Notes under the pieces: generated by a model
The model's database searches: none
The model's input: the letters and a program-made list of their open reading frames with translations, nothing else
Told to the model about the DNA's origin: nothing
Shown: in pieces, positions 39,955-48,588 of the stretch
Layout of the letters: every line of letters starts with the position of its first letter
Position numbering within the stretch: position 1 is the stretch's first letter
Made by a program: the position numbers and the translations under genes
Source of the DNA: UBA4416 sp035439445
Lineage (GTDB): Bacteria; Bacteroidota; Bacteroidia; B-17B0; Aurantibacillaceae
Length of the DNA: 64,000 bases
Direction of reading: 5' to 3'
NCBI GenBank assembly: GCA_035439445.1
Contig: DAORKG010000014.1
Location: 1-64,000, forward strand

Positions 39955-40965
39955 CTAAAACTCATTTACACCTTGCACAGTAGTATACTTCATCGTATAC
40001 TTCACACCAGGATTCATGTACTTGTAAGCACTATGACTCATTAAAGCAGCCTCGTGGAAACCACATAAAATTAACTTTAGTTTGTTTTTGTAAGTATTGA
40101 TATCACCAATGGCGTAAACACCTTCAATGTTTGTTGAGTAATCATCTGTATTTACTTCAATAGCATTTTTATCAATGTTTAAACCCCAGTTTTCAATTGG
40201 CCCTAATTTAGGGCTTAAACCAAATAATGGAATTAAATGATCAGTCGCAATGGTTTGGGTTTCTTGTGTTTTTGAGTTTACCATTGATACAGACTCTAAT
40301 TTTTCGTTTCCGGCAACAGCAGTTAAATTAGTGTTTAATAATAACTTGATTTTCCCTTCCTCAGCTAATTTCATTACTTTATTTACACTATCCGGAGCGC
40401 CCCTAAACGATTCGCTACGGTGTACTAATGTTAATTCAGAACAAACTTCACTTAAGAAAATAGACCAGTCTAAAGCGCTATCTCCACCACCTGCAATTAC
40501 CATTCGTTGTCCACGGTACTTCTCAGGATCTAAAATCATGTAATTAATACCTTTTCCGTTTTCAAATTGCGTTAAGCCTTCAACCTCCGGTTTACGAGGC
40601 TCAAAACAACCTAAACCACCTGCAATAACAACCACCTTAGCATGAACTTCGGTTCCCATATTTGTTTTTAAAACAAAATCCCTTTCTCCACGCTTTTCAA
40701 GTGTTTCAATACGCTCTCCAAATGTGTAAGTTGGATGAAAAGGCTCTGCTTGTTTCAATAAGTTATCTACTAACTCTTGGGCTAACACGCTAGGGTAGCC
40801 AGGTATATCATAAATTGGTTTCTTTGGGTATATTTCAGATAATTGTCCTCCCGCTTGTGGCAAGTAGTCAATTAAGTGGCAACGCATTTTTAATAATCCT
40901 GCTTCAAAAATGGCAAACAGCCCCACTGGGCCAGCTCCTATAATCGCTAAATCGGTTGTAATCAT
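39955..40965 (-). CDS. Ferredoxin-NADP reductase, thioredoxin-reductase type
   Basis: Flavoprotein that exchanges electrons between NADPH and ferredoxin (or flavodoxin). 336 residues. FAD site IIGAGPVGLFAIFEAG (residues 8-23), QAGGQLSEIYPKKPIYDIPG, NADPH site VIAGGGDSALDWSIFLSE, and C-terminal VYAIGDINTYKNKLKLILCGFHEA. The redox-active CxxC of thioredoxin reductase is absent, and a C-terminal extension (YMKYTTVQGVNEF-like end) is present, both typical of this FNR class. Likely partner: the ferredoxin at 39476. Confidence 0.92.
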   Translation of the reverse strand: MITTDLAIIGAGPVGLFAIFEAGLLKMRCHLIDYLPQAGGQLSEIYPKKPIYDIPGYPSVLAQELVDNLLKQAEPFHPTYTFGERIETLEKRGERDFVLKTNMGTEVHAKVVVIAGGLGCFEPRKPEVEGLTQFENGKGINYMILDPEKYRGQRMVIAGGGDSALDWSIFLSEVCSELTLVHRSESFRGAPDSVNKVMKLAEEGKIKLLLNTNLTAVAGNEKLESVSMVNSKTQETQTIATDHLIPLFGLSPKLGPIENWGLNIDKNAIEVNTDDYSTNIEGVYAIGDINTYKNKLKLILCGFHEAALMSHSAYKYMNPGVKYTMKYTTVQGVNEF

Positions 40966-41033
40966 TTCGTTTTTTTTTCAAAAATTCAGGTGCAAAAGTA
41001 CTAAATTGAACAATATAAAACCTGAATAGTTTA

Positions 41034-41621
41034 TTAACCGTTTAATTCGGGTTGTTCTTTACAAAAAGCTTGTAAATCATCAAAAAAGACGAAAAATTCC
41101 TCTTCAATTTCCTGATAATTAGCCTCTAAAATGGGTATAGCGAGCTGTAACTCGAATCTATTCCTAATTCTGCCACTTAGGTGTGTTAATACAGTTTCAA
41201 TGCCATTTAAGGTAGAATAATGAAAAAGGATATTTCTTTCGGTCATATAACCATAAAAACGCTTAGCGTTTTCGGGTAAATAATCATGGTTGTTTTTAAG
41301 AATATTGTAAACTTCATTGGCATGAGTTTGAAGGGAAAGGGCAGAGTATTGTTCAAAATTCTTAGCCAGATAGTGGTCGTAAATAATGTCCATTAAAACC
41401 CCGCTGTATTTGTCAAAATCTTTACTAAAACGGTGTTTACTGGTTAAATAAATTGGGTGACTATCGGTAAATGTATCTATTTTTCGGTGTAATCTAATGC
41501 CTTCAATAATACCATCTGTTAAACCTTCAAATTGATTACCTCTAATAGAATCTGCAATAAAGTTCCCAATAATTAAATCAGGTTTCTGATAAGATAAATA
41601 ACTATGAGCTAAATAATTCAA
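41034..41621 (-). CDS. acpH: Acyl carrier protein phosphodiesterase
   Basis: Removes the 4'-phosphopantetheine arm from acyl carrier protein. 195 residues, matching the family. It starts MNYLAHSYLSYQKPDLIIGNFIADSIRG, the invariant N-terminus, with catalytic HD-like residues in GIRLHRKIDTFTDSHP and MDIIYDHYLAKNF. The start codon is TTG (CAA at 41619-41621); because conserved residues begin immediately at codon 2, this is the true start. Divergent from rsmE; the intergenic region contains nine ATTCGTA/TACGAAT motifs. Confidence 0.93.
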   Translation of the reverse strand: MNYLAHSYLSYQKPDLIIGNFIADSIRGNQFEGLTDGIIEGIRLHRKIDTFTDSHPIYLTSKHRFSKDFDKYSGVLMDIIYDHYLAKNFEQYSALSLQTHANEVYNILKNNHDYLPENAKRFYGYMTERNILFHYSTLNGIETVLTHLSGRIRNRFELQLAIPILEANYQEIEEEFFVFFDDLQAFCKEQPELNG

Positions 41622-41625
41622 TGAT

Positions 41626-41761
41626 TACGAATAAGTGCAGAAATAAGGATTACGAATATTGTACGAATATACGAATCGAAACTGTAAACTTTAGCAGACA
41701 TAGATTTGTATATTCGTATAGATTCGTAATTATCATTCGTATATTCGTACTTTTATTCGTA
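41626..41761. repeat. Cluster of nine TACGAAT / ATTCGTA heptamers
   Basis: TACGAAT at 41626, 41651, 41662 and 41670, then ATTCGTA at 41712, 41722, 41735, 41743 and 41755. The first four face the last five, so the region can fold into a large imperfect cruciform, or act as a multi-site operator between acpH and rsmE. The AcpH and RsmE start codons lie at its two ends. Confidence 0.88.
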
Positions 41762-41768
41762 ATGATCA

Positions 41769-42467
41769 ATGAATACGTTTTTCGGAATTATACAAGATAA
41801 GGCAGCAATTTTAAATGAGGATGAATCTCTTCATTGTGTAAAGGTGTTAAGACATAAAGTAGGGGATATTATTCAGGTAATTGATGGTAAAGGGACAAGA
41901 GCTATTGGTAAAATAGAAGCCGCTCATGCTAAACAATGTGCGGTAAGTTTAATCGAAAAAGAAATTGTCGAACCTATTCGTAACTATAAATTACACATTG
42001 CTATTGCGCCAACTAAAAACATTGAACGTATTGAATGGTTTGTAGAAAAAGCAGTTGAAATGGGAATTGACGAGATTTCATTTATCAAATGCAAAAACTC
42101 CGAACGAACTGTTGTAAAAGACGAACGGATATTAAAAGTAGCAGAAAGTGCTGTCAAACAAAGTCAGCAGGCATATATTCCCACAGTAAATCCCTTAATT
42201 GATTTAAAAGAATTTATAAAGAAAGATAATTCTGATGTTAAGCTTATTGCTCATTGCGAAAAAGAATCCAAACAACACATCAAACAATATATAGCAGCAA
42301 ATAAAGCATTTATAGTATTAATTGGTCCGGAAGGTGATTTTACAAAAGATGAAATTGCATTGGCTATATCCTCTGGTTATTTGCCTGTTGCTTTAGGAGA
42401 TACAAGATTAAGAACCGAAACAGCTGGGCTTTATGCATGTGGAGCTTTGGCGGTAATTAATTCTTAA
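41769..42467 (+). CDS. rsmE: 16S rRNA (uracil(1498)-N(3))-methyltransferase
   Basis: SAM-dependent methylation of U1498 in the decoding region of 16S rRNA. 232 residues: N-terminal PUA-like domain (ILNEDESLHCVKVLRHKVGD, IDGKGTRAIG), then the SPOUT knot domain with APTKNIERIEWFVEKAVEMG, FIKCKNSERTV, AVKQSQQAYIPTV, and the SAM-binding loop LIGPEGDFTKDEIALA and ALGDTRLRTETAGLYA. Full length. Confidence 0.95.
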   Translation: MNTFFGIIQDKAAILNEDESLHCVKVLRHKVGDIIQVIDGKGTRAIGKIEAAHAKQCAVSLIEKEIVEPIRNYKLHIAIAPTKNIERIEWFVEKAVEMGIDEISFIKCKNSERTVVKDERILKVAESAVKQSQQAYIPTVNPLIDLKEFIKKDNSDVKLIAHCEKESKQHIKQYIAANKAFIVLIGPEGDFTKDEIALAISSGYLPVALGDTRLRTETAGLYACGALAVINS

Positions 42468-42524
42468 CAAACGTTAATTTGTACAATAAAAACTGAGATA
42501 CCACGTAACACTAAAAATATTTTT

Positions 42525-44081
42525 ATGGAAAAAATAAACATCCTTTGGGCAGATGATGAAATTGACTTATTAAAGCCACATATCTTATTCTTAAATGGTA
42601 AAGGGTATGAGATAGTAACGGCTTTAAGTGGTGATGAAGCGATTGATATAGTTAAGGAAAATAAAAATATATCGGCAGTTTTATTAGATGAAAATATGCC
42701 GGGCATATCTGGCTTAGAAGCTTTAACTAAAATCAAACAGTTAAAGTCAGATTTACCAGTTATTATGATTACCAAGAGTGAAGAAGAGCACATTATGGAA
42801 GATGCGATTGGTAGCAAAATAGCAGATTATCTAATTAAGCCTGTTAACCCAAATCAAATATTATTATCACTTAAAAAAGCATTAGATAACAAACGTTTAG
42901 TATCCGAAAAAACAAATACGGAATATCGTAAAGAGTTTGGCCAAATTGGAATGACATTATCTGATAATCTGAACTGGCAAGAGTGGCAAGAGGTTTTCAA
43001 AAAGATAGTTTATTGGGAATTAGAGATTGATAAAAACCAAGACAAAGGAATGTTGGAAGTCTTAAAAATGCAAAAGGCAGATGCTAATTTGCAGTTCTTT
43101 AAGTTTATTGAAAAAAATTACATCTCCTGGTTAAATGGCTCTAGTTCAAGTATCCCAACGATGAGTCATACTTTATTAAAAAATAAATTCTTCAATAATT
43201 TTGATAATAATGCATGTACCTTTTTGGTGGTAATTGATAACTTGCGTTACGATCAGTGGAAAATGATTCAGCCTATTATTCAGGATTATTTTAAAGTTGA
43301 CAACGAAGAGTTGTTTTACAGTATTCTTCCTTCTGCTACTCAGTATGCTCGTAATGCTTTGTTCTCAGGTTTATTACCAAGTGAAATGGAAAAGCGTCAT
43401 CCGGATTGGTGGAAAAACGACGAGGATGAAGGTGGTAAAAATATGCATGAAGAAGATTTTTTAAATGCACAAATCAAACGTTTAGGTAAAGACATTAAAA
43501 CAAGTTATAACAAGATTACCAATTTTGCTGCCGGCAAAAAACTATCTGAAAATATGAGTAACTTGATGAATAACAAGTTAAATGTGATAGTGTATAATTT
43601 TGTGGATATGCTAAGTCATGCTCGTACCGAATTAGAAATGATCAGAGAGTTAGCTGATGATGAACCTGCATACAGAAGCTTAACGGTGTCTTGGTTCGAG
43701 CATTCACCTTTGTTGGATATGATTAAGTTTATTGCCTCTAAAAATGCTAAATTAGTTATAACTACTGATCATGGAACAGTTCATGTAAAAGAACCAACAA
43801 AAGTAGTAGGAGATAAGAGTGTAAATACGAACTTACGCTATAAACAAGGAAAAGCGCTTGACTATAATGCGAAAGAAGTATTTGAAATTAAAAACCCTGC
43901 GGATGCGTTTTTACCGAAACAAAACGTAAGTACACGTTATATTTTTGCAAGAGAGGATAAGTTTTTTGCTTATCCAAATAATTTCAATCATTACGTTCAG
44001 TATTATAAAAATACGTTCCAGCACGGTGGAGTGAGTTTAGAGGAAATGATAATTCCTTATGTAACACTATCTGCTAAGTGA
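42525..44081 (+). CDS. porX: PorX-type response regulator with PglZ domain
   Basis: Regulator of type IX secretion genes; the P. gingivalis homologue works with kinase PorY and sigma factor SigP and has a zinc-dependent PglZ phosphatase/phosphodiesterase domain. 518 residues: receiver (1-120) with ILWADDE, phospho-acceptor Asp55 in AVLLDENMPGISG, MITKSEEE and DYLIKPVNP; a helical linker (125-210); PglZ (about 215-518) with LVVIDNLRYDQWKMI, SATQYARNALFSG, VDMLSHART and TTDHGTVHVKEP supplying metal-binding residues. No output DNA-binding domain. Kinase and sigma factor genes are not in this window; the terminator at 44089 follows. Confidence 0.94.
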   Translation: MEKINILWADDEIDLLKPHILFLNGKGYEIVTALSGDEAIDIVKENKNISAVLLDENMPGISGLEALTKIKQLKSDLPVIMITKSEEEHIMEDAIGSKIADYLIKPVNPNQILLSLKKALDNKRLVSEKTNTEYRKEFGQIGMTLSDNLNWQEWQEVFKKIVYWELEIDKNQDKGMLEVLKMQKADANLQFFKFIEKNYISWLNGSSSSIPTMSHTLLKNKFFNNFDNNACTFLVVIDNLRYDQWKMIQPIIQDYFKVDNEELFYSILPSATQYARNALFSGLLPSEMEKRHPDWWKNDEDEGGKNMHEEDFLNAQIKRLGKDIKTSYNKITNFAAGKKLSENMSNLMNNKLNVIVYNFVDMLSHARTELEMIRELADDEPAYRSLTVSWFEHSPLLDMIKFIASKNAKLVITTDHGTVHVKEPTKVVGDKSVNTNLRYKQGKALDYNAKEVFEIKNPADAFLPKQNVSTRYIFAREDKFFAYPNNFNHYVQYYKNTFQHGGVSLEEMIIPYVTLSAK

Positions 44082-44088
44082 CATAAAA

Positions 44089-44116
44089 AAAGGTTCAACA
44101 TTAGTTGAACCTTTTT
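44089..44116. terminator. Bidirectional terminator between porX and the DUF3078 gene
   Basis: Eleven-bp perfect stem AAAGGTTCAAC / GTTGAACCTTT with loop ATTA and A/T runs on both sides. Confidence 0.92.
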
Positions 44117-44134
44117 TTATTTGAATGAATTTGA

Positions 44135-45121
44135 TTAGAATTTATAAGTAAATCCAACACCTAACACTTGTTTAAACTGTACATCAGGCCCTACAGTTCC
44201 TTTTTGATCTCCTGAAGTACGAAGCACTTTGATGTCATCATCATAAATTAATTGAGTGGCCAAGGTAGCTGAGATGAATTTGTTTACTTTAAATGTTGTT
44301 AGGGTGCTCCAGTTAACATCAACATTTTGAGGATTATTCATGTAGTTAGAGAATAATTCTAAAATTGTTTGGAAAGTAATATTTTCCATTACTTTGGTTT
44401 GATATTGCATTTTTAAATAAGCACCAAACTCTTCTCTGTGTTTTAAATAATTCTGAGAAATTATTGTTGGATCATTCACATCTCTTATTTCTTTTTGAAC
44501 ACCAAATGCTCCAAATTTTGCTAAACTATCATCATTTACAAATGTAAATTTGCCTGTTACAGGCGCTATGAATGCAGAGAACTTATCATTAGGCTTATAA
44601 TCAAAACCTATAGCAGCTAGACCATATCCTGGAGCCATAAATTTTGAAATATAAATTGAATCATTTGGATAATTATAACCATTTGTAAATTGAGTTCTGA
44701 AATCAGCTAATGCAGTTGCGTACCAGCTTTTTTTAATTTGATGACCAAATTTTGAGGAGAATTGAATTTTATCATCATTTTTCCACCATTTTTTACTGTC
44801 GCCTTGATTGATAACACCATATCCTAACTCTAAGTTATTATCCCAAGTAGACTTACCTTTTTTATATTTAAGGAAAACGTTTACTAAACCTGCAACAGAA
44901 ATAGAATTATTACCCCCTGCTGCCCAGTTTGTTAATGATACTTGTTGACCGTTAACAGAAACAACTCCACCAATTTTCCATGGTTTAACTGAGTCTGCGG
45001 CAACAGTTTTTAATTTATCTGCTTCTGCCTGAATTTTTGCGGCATCATCTTTTGTAACTTCTTGAGCTAATCCATTTAATGACAACATAAGAAGAGATGA
45101 AAAGAAAAAAAAGTTCTTCAT
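44135..45121 (-). CDS. DUF3078 domain-containing outer-membrane protein
   Basis: A 328-residue exported protein; the ATG at 45121 starts the signal peptide MKNFFFFSSLLMLSLNGLAQ, so an upstream TTG (45145) is not used. After a short charged linker, the mature part is a repetitive aromatic beta-structure (WKIGGVVSVNGQQVSLTNW, WDNNLELGYGVINQG, KSWYATALADFRTQF, NITFQTILELFSNYMNN) ending VLGVGFTYKF, the usual terminal strand with C-terminal Phe of outer-membrane beta-barrels. DUF3078 is a Bacteroidota family with no assigned function. Its stand-alone position gives no clue to the substrate. Confidence 0.9.
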   Translation of the reverse strand: MKNFFFFSSLLMLSLNGLAQEVTKDDAAKIQAEADKLKTVAADSVKPWKIGGVVSVNGQQVSLTNWAAGGNNSISVAGLVNVFLKYKKGKSTWDNNLELGYGVINQGDSKKWWKNDDKIQFSSKFGHQIKKSWYATALADFRTQFTNGYNYPNDSIYISKFMAPGYGLAAIGFDYKPNDKFSAFIAPVTGKFTFVNDDSLAKFGAFGVQKEIRDVNDPTIISQNYLKHREEFGAYLKMQYQTKVMENITFQTILELFSNYMNNPQNVDVNWSTLTTFKVNKFISATLATQLIYDDDIKVLRTSGDQKGTVGPDVQFKQVLGVGFTYKF

Positions 45122-45200
45122 GTTTTTTAATTTATTAGACGGCAAAACTAATAAAAGAAATTACATCAGAAACTAATAAATGTCATTTTATTGTTAAAAT

Positions 45201-46100
45201 TTAGTTACCCTGAATTTTAAAATATTTTGTAGAGTTTGCAGGGTCAACTGTAGTGAGTGTTTCAACAGCTTTTGCTTTTTCTTCAGGGAAACCTTTTGAA
45301 AATACATTTACTAATTCATCTGTTTTGGCATTAAAAAATAATTCCATAATAAACGATGCAGGTCTGTTTTTGTAAACACCAACTAGCAAGTCCAAGGATT
45401 TTAATATTTCTTTTCTCCCTTCATCCGCTTTTTCATTCATAATATCCAGTCCAAGTCTGTGATATTTATACATACATTCTCTAATTGGCTGAAACACTGG
45501 CTGTAAAGCATTTTCCACAATCCAATATCTATTTTTATTGCTTTCGAATGATTTCCAACCAATGTCTCCAGTACTTTGAGCATTAGATACTATAGTTTGA
45601 GCTTTTTGAAAATACTCAGTACCTCCTAAATTTGAAAAGGTGTCATAATCATTAGCAATTACTATGTAGGCATAAAATGCTAAAACAGAAGTTAGGTTAT
45701 TAGAAAATGTGTTTAAATTAAAATCTAATTGCTGAAACTGTTGAAATTTAAATGTAAAGTTCTCATCGATATAATTTACAGTTGGAGAGAAATAAGAACT
45801 CTTGAAAATTGGTCTTCTGCTTTGAACTTGAATAGTTGCTCTGTAATCTTCCACAGATAATTTTTGAGTAACGTTAATCAAAATAGAGCAATCTATTCTT
45901 TCTGCTGTAGTATAGTTATCTTTTGTCCATCTTGTATTATTCATAAACTCAAAGATGGCTTTCTGCAATTGGTCAAAAATTTGTTTTTCAGTAGTCCCCT
46001 GAATTTGAGGGGAAACAACACTTACCTGACAATTTAATTCTTGAGAAAAAGAAAAAAGATAAGTAAATGAAAAAACTAATATATATATGAGTTTACGCAT
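45201..46100 (-). CDS. DUF4835 family exported protein (PorD-like)
   Basis: A 299-residue exported protein with signal peptide MRKLIYILVFSFTYLFSFSQ. Characteristic segments: ELNCQVSVVSPQIQGTTEKQ, FEFMNNTRWTKDNY, RIDCSILINVTQKLS, QVQSRRPIFKSSYFSPTVNY and YAYIVIANDYDTFSNLGGTEYF. DUF4835 members are sometimes labelled T9SS protein PorD, though a direct secretion role is not clearly shown. Its start overlaps the end of coaBC by 8 bases, a linkage that is common in the phylum, so transcription is shared with coaBC. Confidence 0.88.
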   Translation of the reverse strand: MRKLIYILVFSFTYLFSFSQELNCQVSVVSPQIQGTTEKQIFDQLQKAIFEFMNNTRWTKDNYTTAERIDCSILINVTQKLSVEDYRATIQVQSRRPIFKSSYFSPTVNYIDENFTFKFQQFQQLDFNLNTFSNNLTSVLAFYAYIVIANDYDTFSNLGGTEYFQKAQTIVSNAQSTGDIGWKSFESNKNRYWIVENALQPVFQPIRECMYKYHRLGLDIMNEKADEGRKEILKSLDLLVGVYKNRPASFIMELFFNAKTDELVNVFSKGFPEEKAKAVETLTTVDPANSTKYFKIQGN

Positions 46101-47298
46101 GGGTATTTAAATAATTGAGAGCAAAATTAACAATATCCTTCGCTACATCTTGCTTGCTTTTTAACTCAAAATTATACATTTTATTGTGTTTATCAATAAT
46201 AGTTATTTTGTTTGTATCAACAGCAAAACCTGCACCTTTTTCAGTAGCTGAATTTGCTACAATAAAATCTAAATTTTTTTTAACGATTTTTTCTTTGGCG
46301 TATTCAATAACATTATTTGTTTCTAGGGCAAAGCCAACAAGTAGTTGTTTGTTTTTTTGTTTCCCCAGAGTTTCTAAAATATCTTTTGTTTTTATGAGTT
46401 CAATATGAAGCTCGTCATCTTTCTTCTTAATTTTAGAATCAGATACTTGTTTGGGTTTATAATCTGCTACAGCCGCAGATAATACAGCAATATCTGAATT
46501 TGAAAAATGACTTTCACAAGCATTAAACATTTCTTCGGCACTTTCTACTTTTAAAACATTTACAGTTCTTTCAGTCGGTAAGTGATGTGAAGGACCAAGA
46601 ACTAAGTTAACATCAGCTCCTAATTTTGCAAATTCGTCGGCAATAGCAATACCCATTTTTCCTGAAGAACGATTACCTATAAATCTAACAGGATCAATAG
46701 CTTCATAGGTAGGTCCGGCATTAACTAAAACTTTTTTTCCGGTCAAAGGCAGATTATTTTCAAAATATTGATTTACAAACTGAATAATATTTTCCGGTTC
46801 AGCCATTCTTCCTTCTCCAATTAAACCGCTTGCTAATTCACCACTTTCAGCGGGAATAATGATGTTACCATTTTTTCTCAGAATATCAATATTGTGTTTT
46901 GTTGTAGGATGCTGATACATATCCAAATCCATTGCAGGCGCAACAAAAACTTTGTTTCTGACAGATAAGTAACAAGCTGTAACAATATTATCACAAATAC
47001 CTGTGGCAAATTTAGCCAATGTATTTGCTGTTAGAGGCGCAACAATGATTGCATCTGCCCATTCAGCAAGAGCAACATGGTTATTCCAATTATTATTAGC
47101 ATCGAAAAAATCTGTAACAACTTCATTTTTACTGAGAACAGAAAGTGTTTTTGCAGTAATAAATTCTTCGGCAGACTTAGTCATAACAACTTTTACTATA
47201 GCTCCTTCTTTTATTAAGAGTCGAACTAAATGAGCGCATTTGTAAGCGGCAATGCCTCCTGTTATACCTAATAAAATATGTTTATTTTTTAATGACAT
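46093..47298 (-). CDS. coaBC: Bifunctional phosphopantothenoylcysteine decarboxylase/synthase
   Basis: Two steps of coenzyme A synthesis: ligation of cysteine to phosphopantothenate (CoaB) and decarboxylation (CoaC). 401 residues from the ATG at 47298 (MSLKNKHILLGITGGIAAYK); an upstream in-frame start at 47322 runs through a terminator hairpin and is rejected. CoaC domain (1-185) with FMN-binding GITGGIAAYK, VVMTKSAEEF, active His in NNHVALAEWAD and PAMDLDMYQHP; CoaB domain (190-401) with VLVNAGPTYEAIDPVRFIGN and KTKDILETLG, GFALETNN and the K-K-N-L-D-F-I-V-A-N motif. Confidence 0.95.
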   Translation of the reverse strand: MSLKNKHILLGITGGIAAYKCAHLVRLLIKEGAIVKVVMTKSAEEFITAKTLSVLSKNEVVTDFFDANNNWNNHVALAEWADAIIVAPLTANTLAKFATGICDNIVTACYLSVRNKVFVAPAMDLDMYQHPTTKHNIDILRKNGNIIIPAESGELASGLIGEGRMAEPENIIQFVNQYFENNLPLTGKKVLVNAGPTYEAIDPVRFIGNRSSGKMGIAIADEFAKLGADVNLVLGPSHHLPTERTVNVLKVESAEEMFNACESHFSNSDIAVLSAAVADYKPKQVSDSKIKKKDDELHIELIKTKDILETLGKQKNKQLLVGFALETNNVIEYAKEKIVKKNLDFIVANSATEKGAGFAVDTNKITIIDKHNKMYNFELKSKQDVAKDIVNFALNYLNTHA

Positions 47299-47307
47299 AC
47301 AAATTAA

Positions 47308-47337
47308 AAACCCATCTGCCAATTGGAGGATGGGTTT
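47308..47337 (-). terminator. Hairpin between rpoZ and coaBC
   Basis: AAACCCATC (47308-47316) pairs with GATGGGTTT (47329-47337), and on the minus strand a short T run follows. It lies just upstream of the coaBC start and probably ends the bamD-rpoZ transcript or attenuates entry into coaBC. Confidence 0.65.
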
Positions 47338-47362
47338 CTTTTAAATTAGTACAATACTAAAA

Positions 47363-47692
47363 TTATTTTGTTTGTTCTTTAGCTGGGTTTCTGAAGTATG
47401 TTTTATCTTCTAAAAACTCATTAATAGAAATCAAAGATGGTTTAGGTAATTTTTCGTAGAATTTAGAGATTTCAATTTGTTCTCTGTTTTCAAAAATCTC
47501 CTCTAGGTTATCAGAATGACTTGCAAACTCAGCTAATTTAGCAGATAACTCTTCTTTCATTTCTGAACTAATTTGATTGGCACGCTTAGAAATAATTGCG
47601 ATTGATTCGTAAATATTTCCAGTAGGACCGTCAAATCTTCTGATGTCACGTGTTACTGTACTTGGCTCTGCGTTTGTTTTTTTAAAATCCAT
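47363..47692 (-). CDS. rpoZ: DNA-directed RNA polymerase omega subunit, Bacteroidota type
   Basis: Small subunit that assists folding of beta-prime. 109 residues, with DIRRFDGPTGNIYESIAIISKRANQISSEMKEEL carrying the conserved helix-loop of omega (S-x-x-I-I-x-x-R-A), here broken only by the description. The C-terminal KPSLISINEFLEDKTYFRNP is specific to the Bacteroidota form. Begins 7 bases after bamD, an arrangement common in the phylum together with coaBC and DUF4835. Confidence 0.9.
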   Translation of the reverse strand: MDFKKTNAEPSTVTRDIRRFDGPTGNIYESIAIISKRANQISSEMKEELSAKLAEFASHSDNLEEIFENREQIEISKFYEKLPKPSLISINEFLEDKTYFRNPAKEQTK

Positions 47693-47699
47693 TTGACTA

Positions 47700-48500
47700 T
47701 TAATTATTGATATTATTTTTCATTTTCACACAGCTTTCATAAATAGACTCTGCTTTTGATAAATAGCTGCTTTTAGGGTACAAATCTACTAATTTTAAAT
47801 AACTTTCCATAGCTAAATTTAATCTTTCTAACTTTTTGGTTTCCAGGCTATTAACCGCTAGAAGGTAATATGAATCAACAATTGTATATAAAATTTCATC
47901 AATATGACTTGATTCAGGGAAATCTTTCATGAAGTTTTGTCCTGATGCAATAGCCGCTTTATAATCACTAATATTATAGTATTGATTGGTTATATCTAAT
48001 TCTTTTTGTTCTAATTTACCTCTTAAAATGTCATTTATTTTATTACAAGAATCAATTCTGGAACTCTCAGGGTATAAATCAATAAAATTTTGCAATTCGG
48101 CCATTGCATTTTTAGTGTCTGTTTGGTCTAATTTATAGATAGGCGAATTTAAATAATAACAATAAGCATTCATAAACAAGCATTCCTCGGCATGTTTACC
48201 TGTTGGGAAGCTTCTGAAGTAATTTTTGAAATGGTATTGAGATAAGGCATAATCTCCTTGATAATAATTACAGTATGAGAAATAGTAATATATTTCTTCT
48301 GCTTTATCAGAACCTTTATAAACAGGAATTAGCTCTTCAAATAAAGCGATTGCTTTTACATAATTTCCTTTGGTATAATACTGATTGGCTCTTTCTAATT
48401 TAAGTTCATAATTCGAACTTTTTAGTAATCTATTATAGCCATCACAACTGGTAAAAATAACAGCTGATGCTAAAACTAGATATAAGTATATATTTTTCAA
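47700..48500 (-). CDS. bamD: Outer-membrane assembly lipoprotein BamD
   Basis: Component of the BAM complex that inserts beta-barrel proteins. Lipobox VIFTSC, then five TPR-like repeats (LERANQYYTKGNYVKAIALF, YYYFSYCNYYQGDYALSQYHF, ESSRIDSCNKINDILRGKL, DYKAAIASGQNFMKDFPES, LAMESYLKLVDLYPKSSYL). The start is TTG: the frame opens at 48509, but the TTG at 48500 followed by AAA AAT gives MKNIYLYLVLASAVIFTSC, a better lipoprotein signal, so that one is preferred (266 residues). First gene of the bamD-rpoZ-coaBC-DUF4835 run. Confidence 0.9.
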   Translation of the reverse strand: MKNIYLYLVLASAVIFTSCDGYNRLLKSSNYELKLERANQYYTKGNYVKAIALFEELIPVYKGSDKAEEIYYYFSYCNYYQGDYALSQYHFKNYFRSFPTGKHAEECLFMNAYCYYLNSPIYKLDQTDTKNAMAELQNFIDLYPESSRIDSCNKINDILRGKLEQKELDITNQYYNISDYKAAIASGQNFMKDFPESSHIDEILYTIVDSYYLLAVNSLETKKLERLNLAMESYLKLVDLYPKSSYLSKAESIYESCVKMKNNINN

Positions 48501-48588
48501 GCGTTGCAAAGTTAATGTATTAAATGAATCTAATAGACATTATTTGTTAAAGAAAGTTAGTTAATAAACAAAAGAAAAGGATTATCTC

